Part shown: positions 1-12,990 of the stretch, piece after piece
Layout: each line of letters begins with the position of its first letter
Position numbering within the stretch: the stretch's first letter is position 1
From: Atherinomorus stipes
Taxonomy: Eukaryota > Chordata > Actinopteri > Atheriniformes > Atherinidae
Direction of reading: 5' to 3'
DNA length: 64,000 nt
NCBI GenBank assembly: GCA_023101725.1
Contig: JALJCO010007928.1
Span: 930,001-994,000, forward strand
Notes under the pieces: generated by a model
What the model saw: the letters and a program-made list of their open reading frames with translations, nothing else
Database searches by the model: none
What the model was told of the DNA's origin: nothing
Position numbers and translations under genes: made by a program

Positions 1-30
1 TTTCACCACGATGATAAGGAGGAGGCTGCA

Positions 31-38
31 TGACGTCA
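31..38. promoter_or_regulatory. Perfect palindromic cAMP-response element
   Basis: The sequence TGACGTCA is the full consensus site for CREB/ATF dimers. It lies in the only region of the first 15 kb that looks promoter-like, which raises its chance of being functional. Occupancy is not shown by sequence. Confidence 0.45.
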
Positions 39-478
39 CCTAGCAGTCCACTGGATGCTCGTTCGTCCCCACGCTGAAGCTGCGCTGTCTTACACTCCTG
101 CATGCCATTAACCCAGTTATCATACAAATTATTTTTGTTCTCCGAAAACAGATTAGAGACAACATCGTGTTTCCAGGAATTATCCTGAACCCAGATTGGT
201 CAAAGAAACAAAGATGGAAGCTTTAGGAGTTAGAAACAAGGTTTTTTGTTTGTTTGTTTTTGTAAAGTAAAATGTATCTGAATAGTTTAGAGAAACGAAA
301 TAATTATTTTCATTATTCTACAACCCCGAAGTGAATCAAAACCCTGAATATTATTATAATTTTATTATCGTTGTTTTTTAATTGCTCTTTGCTGCCGGAC
401 ACCCCTGTGTTCATCACAGAGAAGAACAGAATGGTTGAATAGCAAAACTGTCAGAGCAGAGAGCTGTCGTGTGTTTCA

Positions 479-546
479 GCTGTGTGTGTGTGTGTGTGTA
501 TGTGTGGCTGAGAGAGCGAGAGAGAAAGAAAGAGAGAGAGAGAGAG
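479..546. repeat. (TG)n followed by (GA)n microsatellite
   Basis: A TG run passes through a short non-repeat bridge into a GA/GAAA run. It is simple sequence; open frames over it are low-complexity artefacts. Confidence 0.9.
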
Positions 547-621
547 TTTGGAGCGTAGAGGGACTGAATGGCAGCCAGTAGCCTGCTGATCTAGCGCAGG
601 TGCAGGGAAGGGAAGCGGGTG

Positions 622-657
622 GTGTGTGTGTGTGTGTGCGCGCGCGCGCGCGCATGT
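622..657. repeat. (TG)n(CG)n alternating purine-pyrimidine tract
   Basis: A TG repeat passes directly into a CG repeat of about eight units. Such alternation is the classic Z-DNA-forming pattern, and a CG microsatellite is rare in a CpG-depleted genome. A (CT)n run follows at 669-696. Confidence 0.9.
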
Positions 658-960
658 GTTTGGAGTAGTCTCTCTCCCTCTCTCTCTCTCTCTCTCCTCA
701 ACTGACACATACACACACTTTCTTCCATTGAATAGGACCACACACTGACACGGACCAGCGTGCCATCAGCCTCGCACTGCTCTCGGCTCGGCCCGCATTC
801 TCAGAGGCTCAAGGCCTTTGCTACCCCTCCCAGCCCACCTCCTCCTCATCTTCCCCCTCCTCCTCGCCCCCCCTCCTCACGTCAGCAGCAGCTCAAGCTC
901 CGTTTATCATCTCTGCTCATCGATGCTGACAGCTTTATAGAGCGCCATCATTAAAGGAAT

Positions 961-1979
961 GCGTTGGCGGCGGGTCGCGATTGAACGAGATGCAACAATT
1001 TATTCACAACTTGTTTTAACTGTAACTGTTGCTTTCTAATGGACTGAAGGGGGGTTGTGCAAACACAAAGAAAACTTTTTTCCCGTTCACTTATTATTGG
1101 CAAGATTAAATTCTGCCTCATCGATCAGAAAATAGCCTAAATATTGGAATTTGACCTAAACATTTTATTAACTGTTGGAAACTTTTACGTAAACTTAAAT
1201 TTGGGCAGCCAATTTCTATCCTTTCCTCATTGATTTGCATCTTTTGGCTCGAGCTGTGCAGCCATCAACAGCTGCCCATTATTGGTAAACCTCCGTCATG
1301 CCTAAACTACGGCCTCTGGCTCCATTAGTTTTTCATGCGCTGCATAAAACTTCATATTTTCTGCACTTTGTGTAATTCGCTTATAGTTTATATATTTGGG
1401 AAAAAAACTGTTATTGGTCCTTTACAGACCGCTGTAGTTGTCTAAAAAAGTTATTATCAGGGATGATTTGTAAACTCATTGATGAAAGTTGCGTTTCTTG
1501 GAATTAAAGTCTATTTTGCTGTTTAGCATATATGGCCTGGGGGGGGTGGGGGGGGGGGGGTGTAAGAGGAGTTTTCTGTCGCTCTCCAATGAGAAGAGAC
1601 GACAAACAACAGTATAAGGCTTGTTGTACTGTAGATGGGGAAACCCTTCTGCTCTGCACTACTTATCAGAGTCGGGTCATCACAGCTGATATAAAAGTTG
1701 TTTAGATATTTCATCTAATTTATGTATTTACATATTTATTTAGTCTTTTCCGCCATTTTCGCTAGCGGTTGTTTTAAAAACTAGAATGAATTTTATTCAC
1801 TTGCAATAAGATATTTACGCATGCAAATAAGTTTCCCCCTACAGTCAACAAAATGCGAGTATCAGTGTGCACACTGTCCTATAACAAATTCGAGTTAATA
1901 CAGCCATAATGATAGTATAACGGCAGGCTAATTGGCCTTTTTTCCTTCACAACAATGCAACCAGATCAGCATCTCTTTA
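961..1979. other. Non-coding AT-rich stretch
   Basis: No gene or recognisable element seen. It contains an interrupted G run at 1539-1560 (one T inside), next to simple sequence. Confidence 0.6.
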
Positions 1980-1989
1980 TTATTTAATA

Positions 1990-2149
1990 ATGTCAAACGC
2001 TTGGCTGGCTGTGCTGGATGCTGAGCCTGCTGGCTGCTGTGGGGAAAGAGGACAATGTAGCTCCAAGTCAGGAGTTACACCCAGAAAAGGAAGCGCGATG
2101 AGAGGATTGCGACTTTTTAACAGATTATTAGACCATCTTGAAGCAACAG
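1990..2149 (+). other. Candidate coding first exon, unrecognised
   Basis: An ATG with A at -3 opens a frame beginning MSNAWLAVLDAEPAGCC. It stays open through a comparatively GC-rich block and reaches a CAACAG|GTGACT sequence, a plausible splice donor, after 53 codons and one base. The frame continues a little beyond to a stop at about 2205. I do not recognise the peptide and it has no obvious domain. A second frame over the same bases contains a short signal-peptide-like run (MLSLLAAVG), so the frame choice is not certain. It could equally be a conserved non-coding element or chance. Confidence 0.15.
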
Positions 2150-3198
2150 GTGACTGCTCAACTCCGGTCCGACTTGCACGAATTAAATGCTGCATGGTTT
2201 GTTGATCTTTGTATGTTTTATTTGTCTCTTTTTTATTGTGTTTGTTTATTAAACTTTTAGGAAGGACAAGGGTGAACGTAAAGTCCACGCAGTCCAACAA
2301 TTTCATGTTGCAGTTTCGTGCAAAAACTATGTGAAATACAGCTGATTTTGCAGAATAAAAGCAACCCTTTTAAACGGTAACAAAATGTTCGATTATGAAC
2401 AGGACAGGGCATTTCTTGCTGTCGTTTCTCTGGACCAGTATCATCGGGTTTCCAGGCTGACTGCCATCCATACAGGACCGTCTCATGCAACTCCTGGGAG
2501 GTGAGGGGAGGTGAGGGGGAGAGTGGAAAGTGGACGGTTGTGATGCTTGGTAGAGAAACACACACACAAAAAAGGCGATCATTGCTGTAGTGACTTGCTT
2601 TTCTTTAGTTAAACACACCCCCGTCGCAGATTTGGATCAGTTGGCTGAGGTTTTTCAGCTCATCCAGCCACAGCTTTGATTTTTTTTTTCTTTTTTTTTT
2701 CTGGCACCGTCACCTGTTGAATCAGGGCGATTTTGAAACCGAGGTCTCGATTTCTCTCCCTGTGGGATTAGTCTTTAGATAAAGATGCTGTTGTTCGTGA
2801 CACAACCAACGAAATAATAATAATAAAAAGGCTTCTGCGTGCATTCTCACGCTCTGATATGTGGAGAAAATTGATTTTCATTCCATCGCTGTGAAATAAA
2901 ACTATTGTTGACACAGATCCCGGAATTTGAGGCGCTTTTGGTGTCTTGTTTGTGTTGAAATAAACAAATGACTACGTATGAAATTCCGCAGAGAACTGCG
3001 AGTGAGGAATTGATTTTAGAATTCTGCATCTCCATTTGTCAGAAAGCAGATTTAGCTTCTGATTTTTCTCTCACAAATCTTTCTGTGGCGGCATCACCGA
3101 GCTGGAGGTGGTTCATCGGTGTGGGGAGATTCTTTGATAGAGAAGGCTGTTGAGCTGATGGGACTGGATCATCATTAACAAGCGAACAGACACAGGAA

Positions 3199-3220
3199 CC
3201 CCCCACCCCCACCCCCACCC
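3199..3220 (-). repeat. Four-run C/G tract, G-quadruplex motif on the minus strand
   Basis: Runs of six, five, five and three C are separated by single A residues. On the minus strand this gives four G runs with one-base loops, the most stable class of predicted G-quadruplex. The plus strand could form an i-motif. Confidence 0.7.
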
Positions 3221-3573
3221 TTCCTCTGGTCTCATTTCCCAGCATAGACACTAACCTCTTTCACTCTGTCATCAGCCTGACTCTCTCCCTCCACCGACTC
3301 CAACTTACAACAGCACAGTCCATTGTTCCGGGCCTCCCTCCTTCTGCCTGGCCCCCTGACCCAACTGTTGACCAACAACTCCAGTCGCACATTAAACTGG
3401 GAGGGGGACAGCGGGGGTTGTCCTGATTTAGAATATGACACGTTCAGAAATAAATGCTGAGGAAAAAACGAAAAAAAAAAAAAAAGTCTGAAGTGCTGAA
3501 AAGGTGTCGCTCTGCGTTTTCATGCTGCTGGGGGATGAATAAACGACAGAAAGTTCAAATACGGCCTAGATAC

Positions 3574-3574
<1 letters not shown>

Positions 3575-3605
<31 letters not shown>

Positions 3606-3609
3606 GGGG
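3575..3609 (+). repeat. T10-G25 homopolymer junction
   Basis: Ten T are followed directly by 25 G. Long pure G runs are very rare in vertebrate genomes and are also prone to sequencing or assembly length errors. Confidence 0.9.
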
Positions 3610-6352
3610 TAAAATACTGCTAATAAAAAACTTTCCATTTAGCATTAATCACGTGATATCGTCCCAGCACTTCTCTCTGTTGCCTTTTATTTTACGCTTT
3701 TGGTCACCTCCAAATAGTGAGCACCACTTAAAAGTGAAAGAGGGAACTTCAAATCCCGCGTGCCTTTTCAGCCCTCAGGGATGTGCGCGAGCCCTCTGAA
3801 TGAGTGCTGTGTGTGAATGTGCTTTGCCATCGTCCTTCTGTTCTCACATATGCGTTTTTTTTTAATCGCTGAAAAGAAATTTATACTAAATAACTAGATA
3901 AGATTTATTTTATATTTCAAATAAAAGTCCGATGCATCGTTAAATATGTGATTATCAAATCTCTGCAACAAATATTAATAAGCAATGATGAAAAGTGAAC
4001 TTTTTTTATGACTTTGGGACCTATTGCAAAAAAATATGGGACATCAGTGAGAATGACTAAATGTGATACATCAAATATCAGTTTTACATTTTTTGATTTA
4101 ATTATCTAAAAAGTTTTGAGGTTTAAAGTAATGAATAAGGCAAAAAATAATGTTATTAAAATCTGTATCCCAGTCAGAACACAGAGCTCCTTTTAATATG
4201 CAATAAATGTAAAACCCTATAATTCCATATGTATTATATTTAATAAAGTTTCTGAAACCTTTTAAAGCACTTTATGGTAAAAAAAAAAAAAAATCTTGCT
4301 CAAAATCTGTTGGACACAATCTGATATACCTGATACCAGGAAGCAGAATAATTTACTTGTCACATTTTGTTAAAGGTTCATTCAAAGACTTCAGAATAGA
4401 AAGAAAAGAGTTTTCTCCTCATTTTTTTTTCTTGGGTTAGGCCTTAAAGGGTTAAATATGAAAAGTTGACCTCATTTTCACAGCTATAACACTTGAACTT
4501 TCAGTGTTTTCTTTAAATCCACTAGGATTCTTTATTAGTTTATTTGGCTTTATTTCGCAGACTTCATTCAATAATACAACTCAAGTTTGTCCATAATGCT
4601 CTCTGCAGAACTACAAAGCAGCCAGAGCCTCCAGCAAATTAGATTAGTCAGTGTTTTAGAGGAGATTACATTTCCACATGTCAGTAGTCAACGCTTGTAT
4701 TGTATATATATGTGTGTGAGAGATTCTTAGACCTACAGGACAAGGCGCTAATGTGTTTTAAGGGTAGGCTTACATTACAGCATGTCACAGTGATAGTTTA
4801 GCTGTTCAAAGGCTGCACTGACATCAAAATGACAGCCTCCCCTGCTTCATGCAAACACACACACACAAGCTGTACAAGTGTTATCTTCCACACACTCGTG
4901 CTTTCTCTGCAGTCCACTTATTTTCTCCTTCCTGCTGAAATGGACACATCAGATAAAAGCATCTTTGCAGTGGATGGAAGCATCCTCTAAATGCCACTTC
5001 GTAAATGTTGTTGTTATGGGTCTGAGTTATACACACACACAGACTCTAATGTATTTAGACTATTGTGTAGATGTCATATTGTTATAACAAAATCATGTTG
5101 ACACACAGGCCAACAGCCCAGATTACATTCCAGCATGTGGAAATGTCATATGTCTCTCAGGAGTGAGTTATTCATTTGACCCGTGACCCTGAGCTGATGC
5201 TTACGGTGTACCTGCATTCACACAACATGTTTTTAATATTTTGACTTCAAGGATCAAAAGTGTTGCATTCAGGCTCCAAAAACGAAACCAAGTTTTATCT
5301 CTTTGTTTTTCCATTTAGCCCGGACTGAACCCATAACATTAACACCTATTTACTATTACAGCTGATGTATTAACGGAAATGCTGCTGATGATGGAGAAGG
5401 AGTTCCTGGTTTCATGAATCATTTAACACAACAGCTCAAAAAGTTCACGCATCAGTTCAGTGGGATCATTTATCTTAAAGATAATAATGTCATCATCATT
5501 TGTCTCTAATGTGATTGTAAAACTTTCCACCCTTTATAAACTGTTACGCATAAATGTGAAAGCTGCACACGTGTGTGCATTTGTTTGTTTTGACTGACTC
5601 CGACTGTGTTCTGGTCATTTTTTTGTTCAGCTCTTGCGTCACATCATGGTGAAACATTGCCCTAGTAACGTGCCAACCTCACCTACTGCTGATTATCCCA
5701 CATTTTTCCACGGTTCTTGGAAAACGTGCGATTGAATGGGTTCAAATCCTGTCGGTTATGTTGCTCAACATTAGATTTGCAATTTTTAAGAGGAGTCAAA
5801 AGTGTTTCCTCCTCTCCCGTCTGTAAATGTCTGCATTCGTTCACCTCCTGCAGACGAGCTCTTTTCTTTCATTATGTGGGAAATCTCGTTCCCGTTCGAT
5901 TGTGTTGACTGCGGTGCAGATTTCGATTGATTGCATCAGTCACTATCAGGCTATTCTGGAGCTGGTGACTCGGAGGTCTCAGTCTCTCCCTCTCTGTCTC
6001 CCTGACAGAAGCTGTTGTTGAATGGAAGAGTGGCCTCTTTCAGTGTGGGTGTCCCCTCAGGGCCAACTGGGAGAGATAATCAGACAGGACAGTTACAGAC
6101 AGACAGACAGATGCAGTGGACTGAAGTCGCTTCTCTCCGACTCTGAGGCACATTTTACTGCATTTGGGATGGTTGTTTGTTATTTTCTACAAGCTGCTAA
6201 TTCACTTCAGGACAATACGAGTCATTAATGGAATTTTTGTCATTTTTAACAACTTTTTCTCAAAGACTTAAAGGTTATAAATCCTTTTTGTGGAGAGAGT
6301 GATGGAGTCATAAACTCAAGCAATGTCTTATCTTTATATTAAGACTGATCAC

Positions 6353-6411
6353 AGATTAGATTAGATGAGATGAGATTAGATTAGATAAGATGAGATGAGA
6401 TTAGATTAGAT
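6353..6411 (+). repeat. GATTA/GATGA pentamer repeat
   Basis: About eleven degenerate copies of a five-base unit (GATTA, GATGA, GATAA) are arranged head to tail. Confidence 0.8.
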
Positions 6412-6616
6412 CCTTGTAAGACTGTCTATGAAATAAGAGTAAACTGGTATTTCTACCCTTCAAAGAATGAATAAAAAAAAATGAATATAATCTATAACTG
6501 TGGCCATCTCTCAGTATGCATATAAAACTTTTTGTTTAGTTTTTTGTACACATTTAAAATCACCCAGCCCAGATGAACCTCTCTCTCCCCAATAAGAAGA
6601 AAAATAAGTCATCTGA

Positions 6617-7136
6617 CAGCGATCCTCAAAATTATTCATACCCTCCTATTAAAGAAAAGGCTAAATTCACAATAGTAATTCAAATAACAATAATTTATAA
6701 AAAAAACTAATAATAAATGAAATTTTACAAAATTATAATTGAGTGAAATAAATATTGCTTTTAAATTGTGGTTGGAAATAATAGTTTAAAAAAAAAACAA
6801 ACAAACAAAACTGTCTCAGACACATTAAAGCACCTTTCCCATGAGAGTGGTCCAACAGACCTGTCAACAGGTGCAGAAGTCTTTTTGAACAATATAGAAA
6901 ACACATGATTGCCTCAAAGTGTTGCACAACAAAATTTTAGCTTCAGAGTTCCATTCTGCTTGTTTACTTGTTTGATTTTTTGTGTGTTTGTTTTTAATAT
7001 TTCTTTCAAACCACAATTGAAAATCAATGTCATGATTTTCATAACTTTTTTATTTATTATTACTTCTGTCAGTTTCACTGGCAGCTGATTTTTTCCTTCT
7101 TTAATTGGAGGGTATGAATAATTTTGAGGACGACTA
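6617..7136. mobile_element. Non-autonomous Tc1/mariner-type element, copy 1
   Basis: The ends are inverted repeats: TCCTCAAAATTATTCATACC at the left reappears as its reverse complement at the right (GGTATGAATAATTTTGAGGA). There is no transposase frame. A second copy with the same ends and the same interior, including the shared CCTGTCAACAGGTGCAGA segment, lies at 44914-45439. The second copy is flanked by TA at its right end, as expected for Tc1/mariner insertions. At about 520 bp this is longer than a typical MITE but has the same structure. I am confident it is a mobile element and less sure of the exact boundary bases. Confidence 0.85.
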
Positions 7137-10100
7137 CATTTCTACAACTCAGAGATCACAGAAAACCCTGAAGCATGGAAACATCCAGGTGATATGACAC
7201 ATCTTATCAAATACTAGCAAACTCTAACAGGCTGAGTGGCATAAAGCTGTCAGACTTTTCCAGAAATGTCATCTCCAAGTCCCATTTAAGCCTGAGTGTT
7301 TTGAGTTTGAAAAACAGGTTTGTAGTAGAATAAGCTGAATGTGTGACTTTCAGCATCCTCCCACAGCGATGCTCGTTGCTCACAAAGCATCAGCTGATGA
7401 TGACTTTGTGAAACCGGGCTGTTTGGACCAATGATGAGGCTGGATGTTCCTGTGGTTTGAAGAAATGCGCTTTACAAGTTTATTCCAGTGACTTGTTTGG
7501 CAATTGTTTACACATCAAAAGAGCATTTATGTCATCATGTCATCACCCAGCATTTTTTATCTTCAGAAAACCAGTAAATCTTCAGCCTACAGAAGCATGA
7601 ACACGACAAAGATGTGATTTACACACAGATACAATATACTTTTTATCACTAAAAATGTACAAGGATTGAATTCTTTAAATTTTGAACTGGTTTTACATTT
7701 ACTGATCAATCCTCTGCAAATGTGGATAATTAAAGAAAAAGAGTTTGACCTTTATGTTCATATTTCTAAAGACTGCGTTCTCACAACAAGCAGCCACGTT
7801 ACTGGAACTTTCCATCACAGCTTTTATGCATATACACCTGTATTTGTACATGTGTGTGTGTAAGAGAGAGAGAGTGTGTGTAAAGGAGGTTCAGAGACAC
7901 ATGGTAAATATAGGGCAGACAGAGAGAGTGAGAGCGGTCTGGCCTGGCCTGGTCTGGCCTGGCCTGGGTTGGGTTGGGCAGGTCAGTACAGCAGCATTTG
8001 ATTGTAAATAAGAGAGGAGTCAGTTCACACGCCGATCAAGTGACTGCCGGGAACAAGCGAGCCATTTGAATCAGGTGGCTATCTCCCTATCTGAGAGATC
8101 AGAGCCCTGTCACCCCCCCCACACACACACACACACCCCCACCTGCCTCCCTCCCTCTGCTCTCGTCATTGTGTGTAGCGCAGTAAGGGACACACACACC
8201 AGTGAAATGACATGTCCCTCCCTGCTAGCTATAAGGTTAAGCAGAGTGGCTGGATGGGATTTCACTGTCTCACGTTAGAAAAGGAAAGAAGGGAAGAGGA
8301 AGAGAGGAAAGTAGAGGAAGACCCCCTAGAGTATGACACCCTGAGACGTTTCCTGTCATTGGCTTTGACATCAGTCCAAGTTGCTGCGAGATATCTGAGA
8401 ATGATGTGGAGATATCAGATGATTTAGTGGAGTGTCTTTTTTTATTTGTGCAGAAAGAGGCGGAAAAAAATCATTTTAAGACCTTGTATGTCAAATTTTG
8501 TTCAAGTCTTGCTTTATGTTTCTTGTAGGCGTATGTTCAAGATAAAGCTCTCATTTATGGTAATCTTATGTTCAATAGCAGCACAGGTGGTCTGGTCCCA
8601 CTTAGCCAGTTAATCTGCTGCTGACTATTAAATCTATTCAGTGTTCAAAAGTGGAGATAAATGAATGCAACAGATTCACAGAACCTGCTTTTTTCCTTAT
8701 GTGAATGATCTAAAACAACACAACAATCCTGAGTTTTGAGAATGTGCTACTTTTTTCCTTCCCTGTCATTATTTAAAAAATTGGATTTAATTGAATTAAT
8801 TTGTGTCCCTCTGCGGTTAGCTTAACTGATTACCTCTGACTTATTTTACTAGTGAGGGGACACTTGCTTTGATAGCACACATCTATCAGTTAGCCTGGCT
8901 GTCGCAGTAACGACCAATGAAAAATGGATCAGATCCCACATGGACGCACACACGCATTCACACACTTACATATGTTTTTTTATGCTGCATCTTGACAATG
9001 ACCCCCAGGGGAGATGATGATGTGGGACAGCTGCTGCCTGTTCATATTGATTAAATGACATCCAGGATCATTTACCGATTTACCGACTGACGGAGCTCAG
9101 TTGCCCTGAGGGAGGTTTCAGGCCTGTTAGCTTGGACAGCCTGTAGTTTATGTTCCCAGGCGCCGCTTTAATGTGAACATCATCCTTTATTCCACTGAGA
9201 ACTGGCAGAATGCTCATGAGATTGTTTAGTTCATGTTTTATGTGAAGGCGATCAGTAGTAAAACATCCGCACATGTGCAGGTTCATTCAGGATTACACAT
9301 ATGCAGTAAAAAGGTTTAAACCCTTTAATGTTTATTTCCCTATATTTCCTTTTATTAACTAATATTGGCCAAAGCTAACTCAATACTAAAAAACAGCATT
9401 TCCCTTTAAATGATATGGAAAATCAAAACAGGAACGTGCTGAACAGATTAATAAACAAAACATCCTCAAGGTCTAAATGACAAAGAAAAAACAAAACAAA
9501 AAAAGCACAACAGCAGAAAAAGAAGCAAACAAAAATGAATAAAAAGAACAGAAAAAGTCAGTATAAATGGACACAGTGTTATGGGGAAAATATGCAAGAG
9601 TCAGAGGTTAATGATGCATAAATAGCTTTCAAGAGCTGGACAGCTCACTTAAAGACTAAGACACTGCAGGAAAGAAAAGAGACAGTCATGACTGTATGGA
9701 AGGGAAGACAGGGATGGACAGCATGGGAAAGACAGGACAAGACAGGGCAGGGGAAATTAGGAAATGGGGATGGTTATGATTGGAAAGGATGAAACATAGC
9801 TGGACTTCTCCAGACAGGGATGAACATGGCAACTCCAGAGCAAGACGGGGGGGAAGAGAACATTACAGGTATGAGTGGATTTGGGTGACAAGGAATGGAC
9901 AAGCAGAGTGAGACAGAGAACTGCAGAGAGCAAGTCTACAAAATACAGGAGAGGAAGGGTCTGAGTAGGTCGCTACAGAAAAAGACTGCGCACGTTGCTG
10001 CCTTCTTTTCATTTTGCAGTCGTTTGTCCCAGTATGTGTGGTGAGTAAACAGCTACAGCAGTACTGGGACAATTGGTAACATAAACTCCTGCCAACTGCC

Positions 10101-11727
10101 CCAGTACTGAGGGTTTTGGCTCAGTCTAATTACGCAGAGTGCGTGGCTTTGGGAAGCAGCCAGGTGAAGCTGTTGAACACTGATTAAAGCAGATATGGAT
10201 CAATCACTTCGGTCTCTGGGTGGGTGATTGACAGCAAGCCTGGGGACACAAACATGAAGACTATTGATTTTGAGTCGCCTTCCATCAGATCTCTGAATTG
10301 CTCTTCTCAAGGAAAACACAAGCAGTCAGACATTTACAATTGCAAGCACACCCACACACAAACTGTCATGACAGGTCTTATTTCTTTAACACCGTCGTTC
10401 TTTTCATATTTCTGTCCATGTCAGTTGCAGCTTGATTGACAGCACTTGCAGTGTGCGCAGCTCTATAAGCAGGAGTTGCCCTCTGGCCATGTTTTCTGTA
10501 GGGCTTGCGGGATATTTAACAGCACGGAGCGAGGTCTTCTCTCTACTTAAAGGAAGCTATTAACCAATAAATGTTATGTACTAACAAGTTTACAGCTTTT
10601 TACCACAAAAAAAGTTCAAACATGTATGTCAATATTAAAGAAGTGGTGTGCAAATAACCCAATAAACATAAAAAGAGGCAGGAGGTGCTACTCTGAAATG
10701 CAATCACACCATCAGTTTTCTCTTATTAACATGAAATGCTCCAATACTTCAACAGAATTGTGGATTTCTAAATGGCTAATGGATTGATAGAAGAAAAACA
10801 TTGCAAAAACTTTTGAATTAACTTTGTTTTAGCTTTAATCAAGCCCCAAAATAGACAAAGACACACTAATTAATAACATATTGACTAATACTGAAACACA
10901 AAAAAAAGATACATGAAATTGTTAGAAATATGTATAAGTTGTAGATCTTCAAAACCAGGAACTAAGAGTTCATTGTCTAGGATTAAGCCTTGAGGAAGCA
11001 AAGCAACCCCAAACCATGATGCCCCCTCCTCCATTTTACTTGCAGGTTTTTTTTTTTAATGTTGCTGTGATTGTTTATGTGCTGGAAACCCATAGTTTGG
11101 CTTTTGTTTCAGAGGTATTTGGACAGAATAGCTATTATCATTTCATCTATTCATCTCAACACATCCAAATTATGATTATTTAATGATATGGGCTCATAGT
11201 GCAGACTCTAAGCTTAAATTAAGGGTGTTCACATTCATATTGGTGAAAGGATTTAGGGATTACAGCTCTTTGAAATGCAGAGCCCTTATATCATGAGCTC
11301 AAGTGCATTTGGACAACTGACTGAAAAGCTGTTCCATAGACAGCCGTACGCTTTTCTTCTCTTATTTCTTTTGTCAATTTAGTCAGTCGAAAGTCAGCAG
11401 TTGATTCTAAGTGTTGCAAATGTGATTTGAAATTTTGTTCTTTAACAATCCCAGATCTAATTACTTGATGGATTTTGATAGAAGTACTTTCCCCTGCTTC
11501 ATGTCAGGTCCTGTGAAAGTTGCAGTGATGGTAGCATGGGTCACACCAACCAGTCTGTATTAGAAAGGGATTCTTGTCCAACTACGCCGTATTCTGTGCC
11601 TTCATCCAAGGTGAGAGGCACTTCTACAACCTACACTTCATGCCTCATCCTCCTAAATGAAACAATCAAGCAGTGTTTATTAAAAGAAAAAAAAGCTCAG
11701 AAGTTCAATAACAGTTTTTGTTGCCTG
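7137..11727. other. Non-coding stretch
   Basis: No gene seen. It contains short TG and GA runs near 7850-7930, a TGGCC/TGGTC pentamer run at 7938-7978, a C run passing into CA repeats at 8112-8140, and a purine-rich GACAGG-like stretch at 9660-9780. At 10976-11060 a segment with AAACCATGATGCCCCCTCC resembles a very common fish Tc1-associated repeat; this is weak and unbounded. Confidence 0.55.
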
Positions 11728-11905
11728 TTAGGGGTGTAACGATTCAGTTTAACAATAATTTGATTCATATCACGATTCATGGGTCCTGATTCGATTCATG
11801 GATGATATTGGTTCATTTAGAACGATACGATCTGACTTGATTCAGTGACTTGAGATTGAATCAGAAACCACGAATCGTCATATGAATCGCATCATTGTTA
11901 AATGG
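11728..11905 (+). mobile_element. hAT-like element fragment A
   Basis: It begins TTAGGGGTGTAACGATTC, a terminus widely found on short fish hAT-type elements, and continues with repeated GATTCAT/ATGAATC words. Its core (for example GGATGATATTGGTT) matches, in reverse orientation, the interior of fragment B at 32859-33010. The right terminus is missing, so the copy is truncated. Superfamily assignment rests on the terminus and is an inference. Confidence 0.6.
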
Positions 11906-12625
11906 AATGACGTTTTCTTTATAGTCAAACTGGTTGTGTGTCATCGCTCTAGTCAGATTGCTTTTTGTTCATGTTTGTGACTGAAATCAAGATTGAACAA
12001 CCATATTTTTTTCAGAAATTTTGATAATTGTAACAAGCATTTTTTTTTACTCTTAATAAAGCAAACTGATATAAGACCATCTACAGTACTTAAAAACATA
12101 CAAAGCTGACAGAAAGAGGAGATTTGTTGTTCAAAATATTGGACTCCATTACACTGTTTCCTCCTTTCAACTGTGAATATTAATGTCTTATCAACCATAG
12201 TTTGCCCTCAGCCTTGATGTGACAGGGAACGATGCTGACAGTAAAGCCAGTTTTGTCTAGATTCTGAGTCACTTGAGCTGTTGCATTATCAAAATGCTGT
12301 TTGCAAGTTTTTTCTTCAGATGTTAGGAATGCAGACTCGAGCTTTTTACAAAGTCTCTGCAGAATAGAACATTTTCTCTGTTTTGGTTCTACAAAATAAT
12401 ACAGAGTGCATTTAACAAAGAAAGGGGGATATTTTATGAACATAATGCAAAACTGAAGAATCTACAAACAAGCAAACAAACACAAAAAAGCCTCAGTGTT
12501 GCTGATGATGATGGGAGGGGAAGTATGTACTGGGAGCAGTGGCCTAATAAGGCTAAATACCAGACTGTGAATAATCTCCCAGTAAACTGTCTACTCATGA
12601 AAAACACAGAGATGCAACAGCAGCA

Positions 12626-12811
12626 ACTCTCGCTTTCTGCCTGGCTGCCATCCTCCTCCCCCTCCCTCTCTGCCTGCCTCCCCCCTCCCTCTCCACCAGC
12701 CTCTGTCCACACCGGTCCCTCTCTCCCTCTCCTCTTTCTTTACTTTCTCGCTCCTGCTCTCCTTCCTCCCACCTCCTCCTCTTCCTCGCTCCTCGTCTCG
12801 TCTCAGTAAGT
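12626..12811 (+). repeat. Long polypyrimidine tract ending in a splice-like site
   Basis: Roughly 180 bases are almost all C and T with only scattered purines, ending CTCGTCTCAGTAAGTAGG. The CAG could be read as a splice acceptor after a pyrimidine tract, or GTAAGT (12806-12811) as a splice donor of an upstream 5' UTR exon. Without RNA data neither reading is preferred. The tract can also form triplex DNA. Confidence 0.6.
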
Positions 12812-12990
12812 AGGATAAGGCTTGCAGAGCTCTGTCGTCGTGGTAACTGCCAAAAGTATTCAGTTTGAAGTTTGAGGAGGTCAGTTTGGGGGTCAGGGTA
12901 ACCCCCCCACACACATACACACAGAGAGGACAGGGTAGGGGTGTTGAGGGGACCCCCATATGGGCCTGGGCCCTTTTACACGAGGGGATA

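Larger units (their letters stand above)
1..960. promoter_or_regulatory. Promoter-like or 5' UTR region at the window edge
   Basis: This block differs from the AT-rich DNA after it: it has more CpG, a perfect cAMP-response element near its left end, stacked TG, CG, GA and CT repeats, and a strongly pyrimidine-rich stretch at about 815-885. On the minus strand a TATAAAG sequence lies at 939-933, with a near-CRE (TCACGTCA) about 60 bases further along. Such mixtures are common in vertebrate promoters and 5' UTRs of neural genes. Direction cannot be fixed: no convincing start codon or splice donor is visible on either strand. The gene would lie mostly outside the window to the left if transcribed leftward, or in later exons if rightward. 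Inference only. Confidence 0.35.
2210..6350. other. Non-coding stretch with simple repeats
   Basis: No gene seen. It holds homopolymer runs, scattered short CA repeats (for example 4855-4866 and 5031-5042) and many stops in all frames. Confidence 0.6.

Noticed and set aside
7938..7978. TGGCC/TGGTC pentamer run considered as a satellite
   Set aside because: Too short and imperfect to be more than a small local microsatellite.
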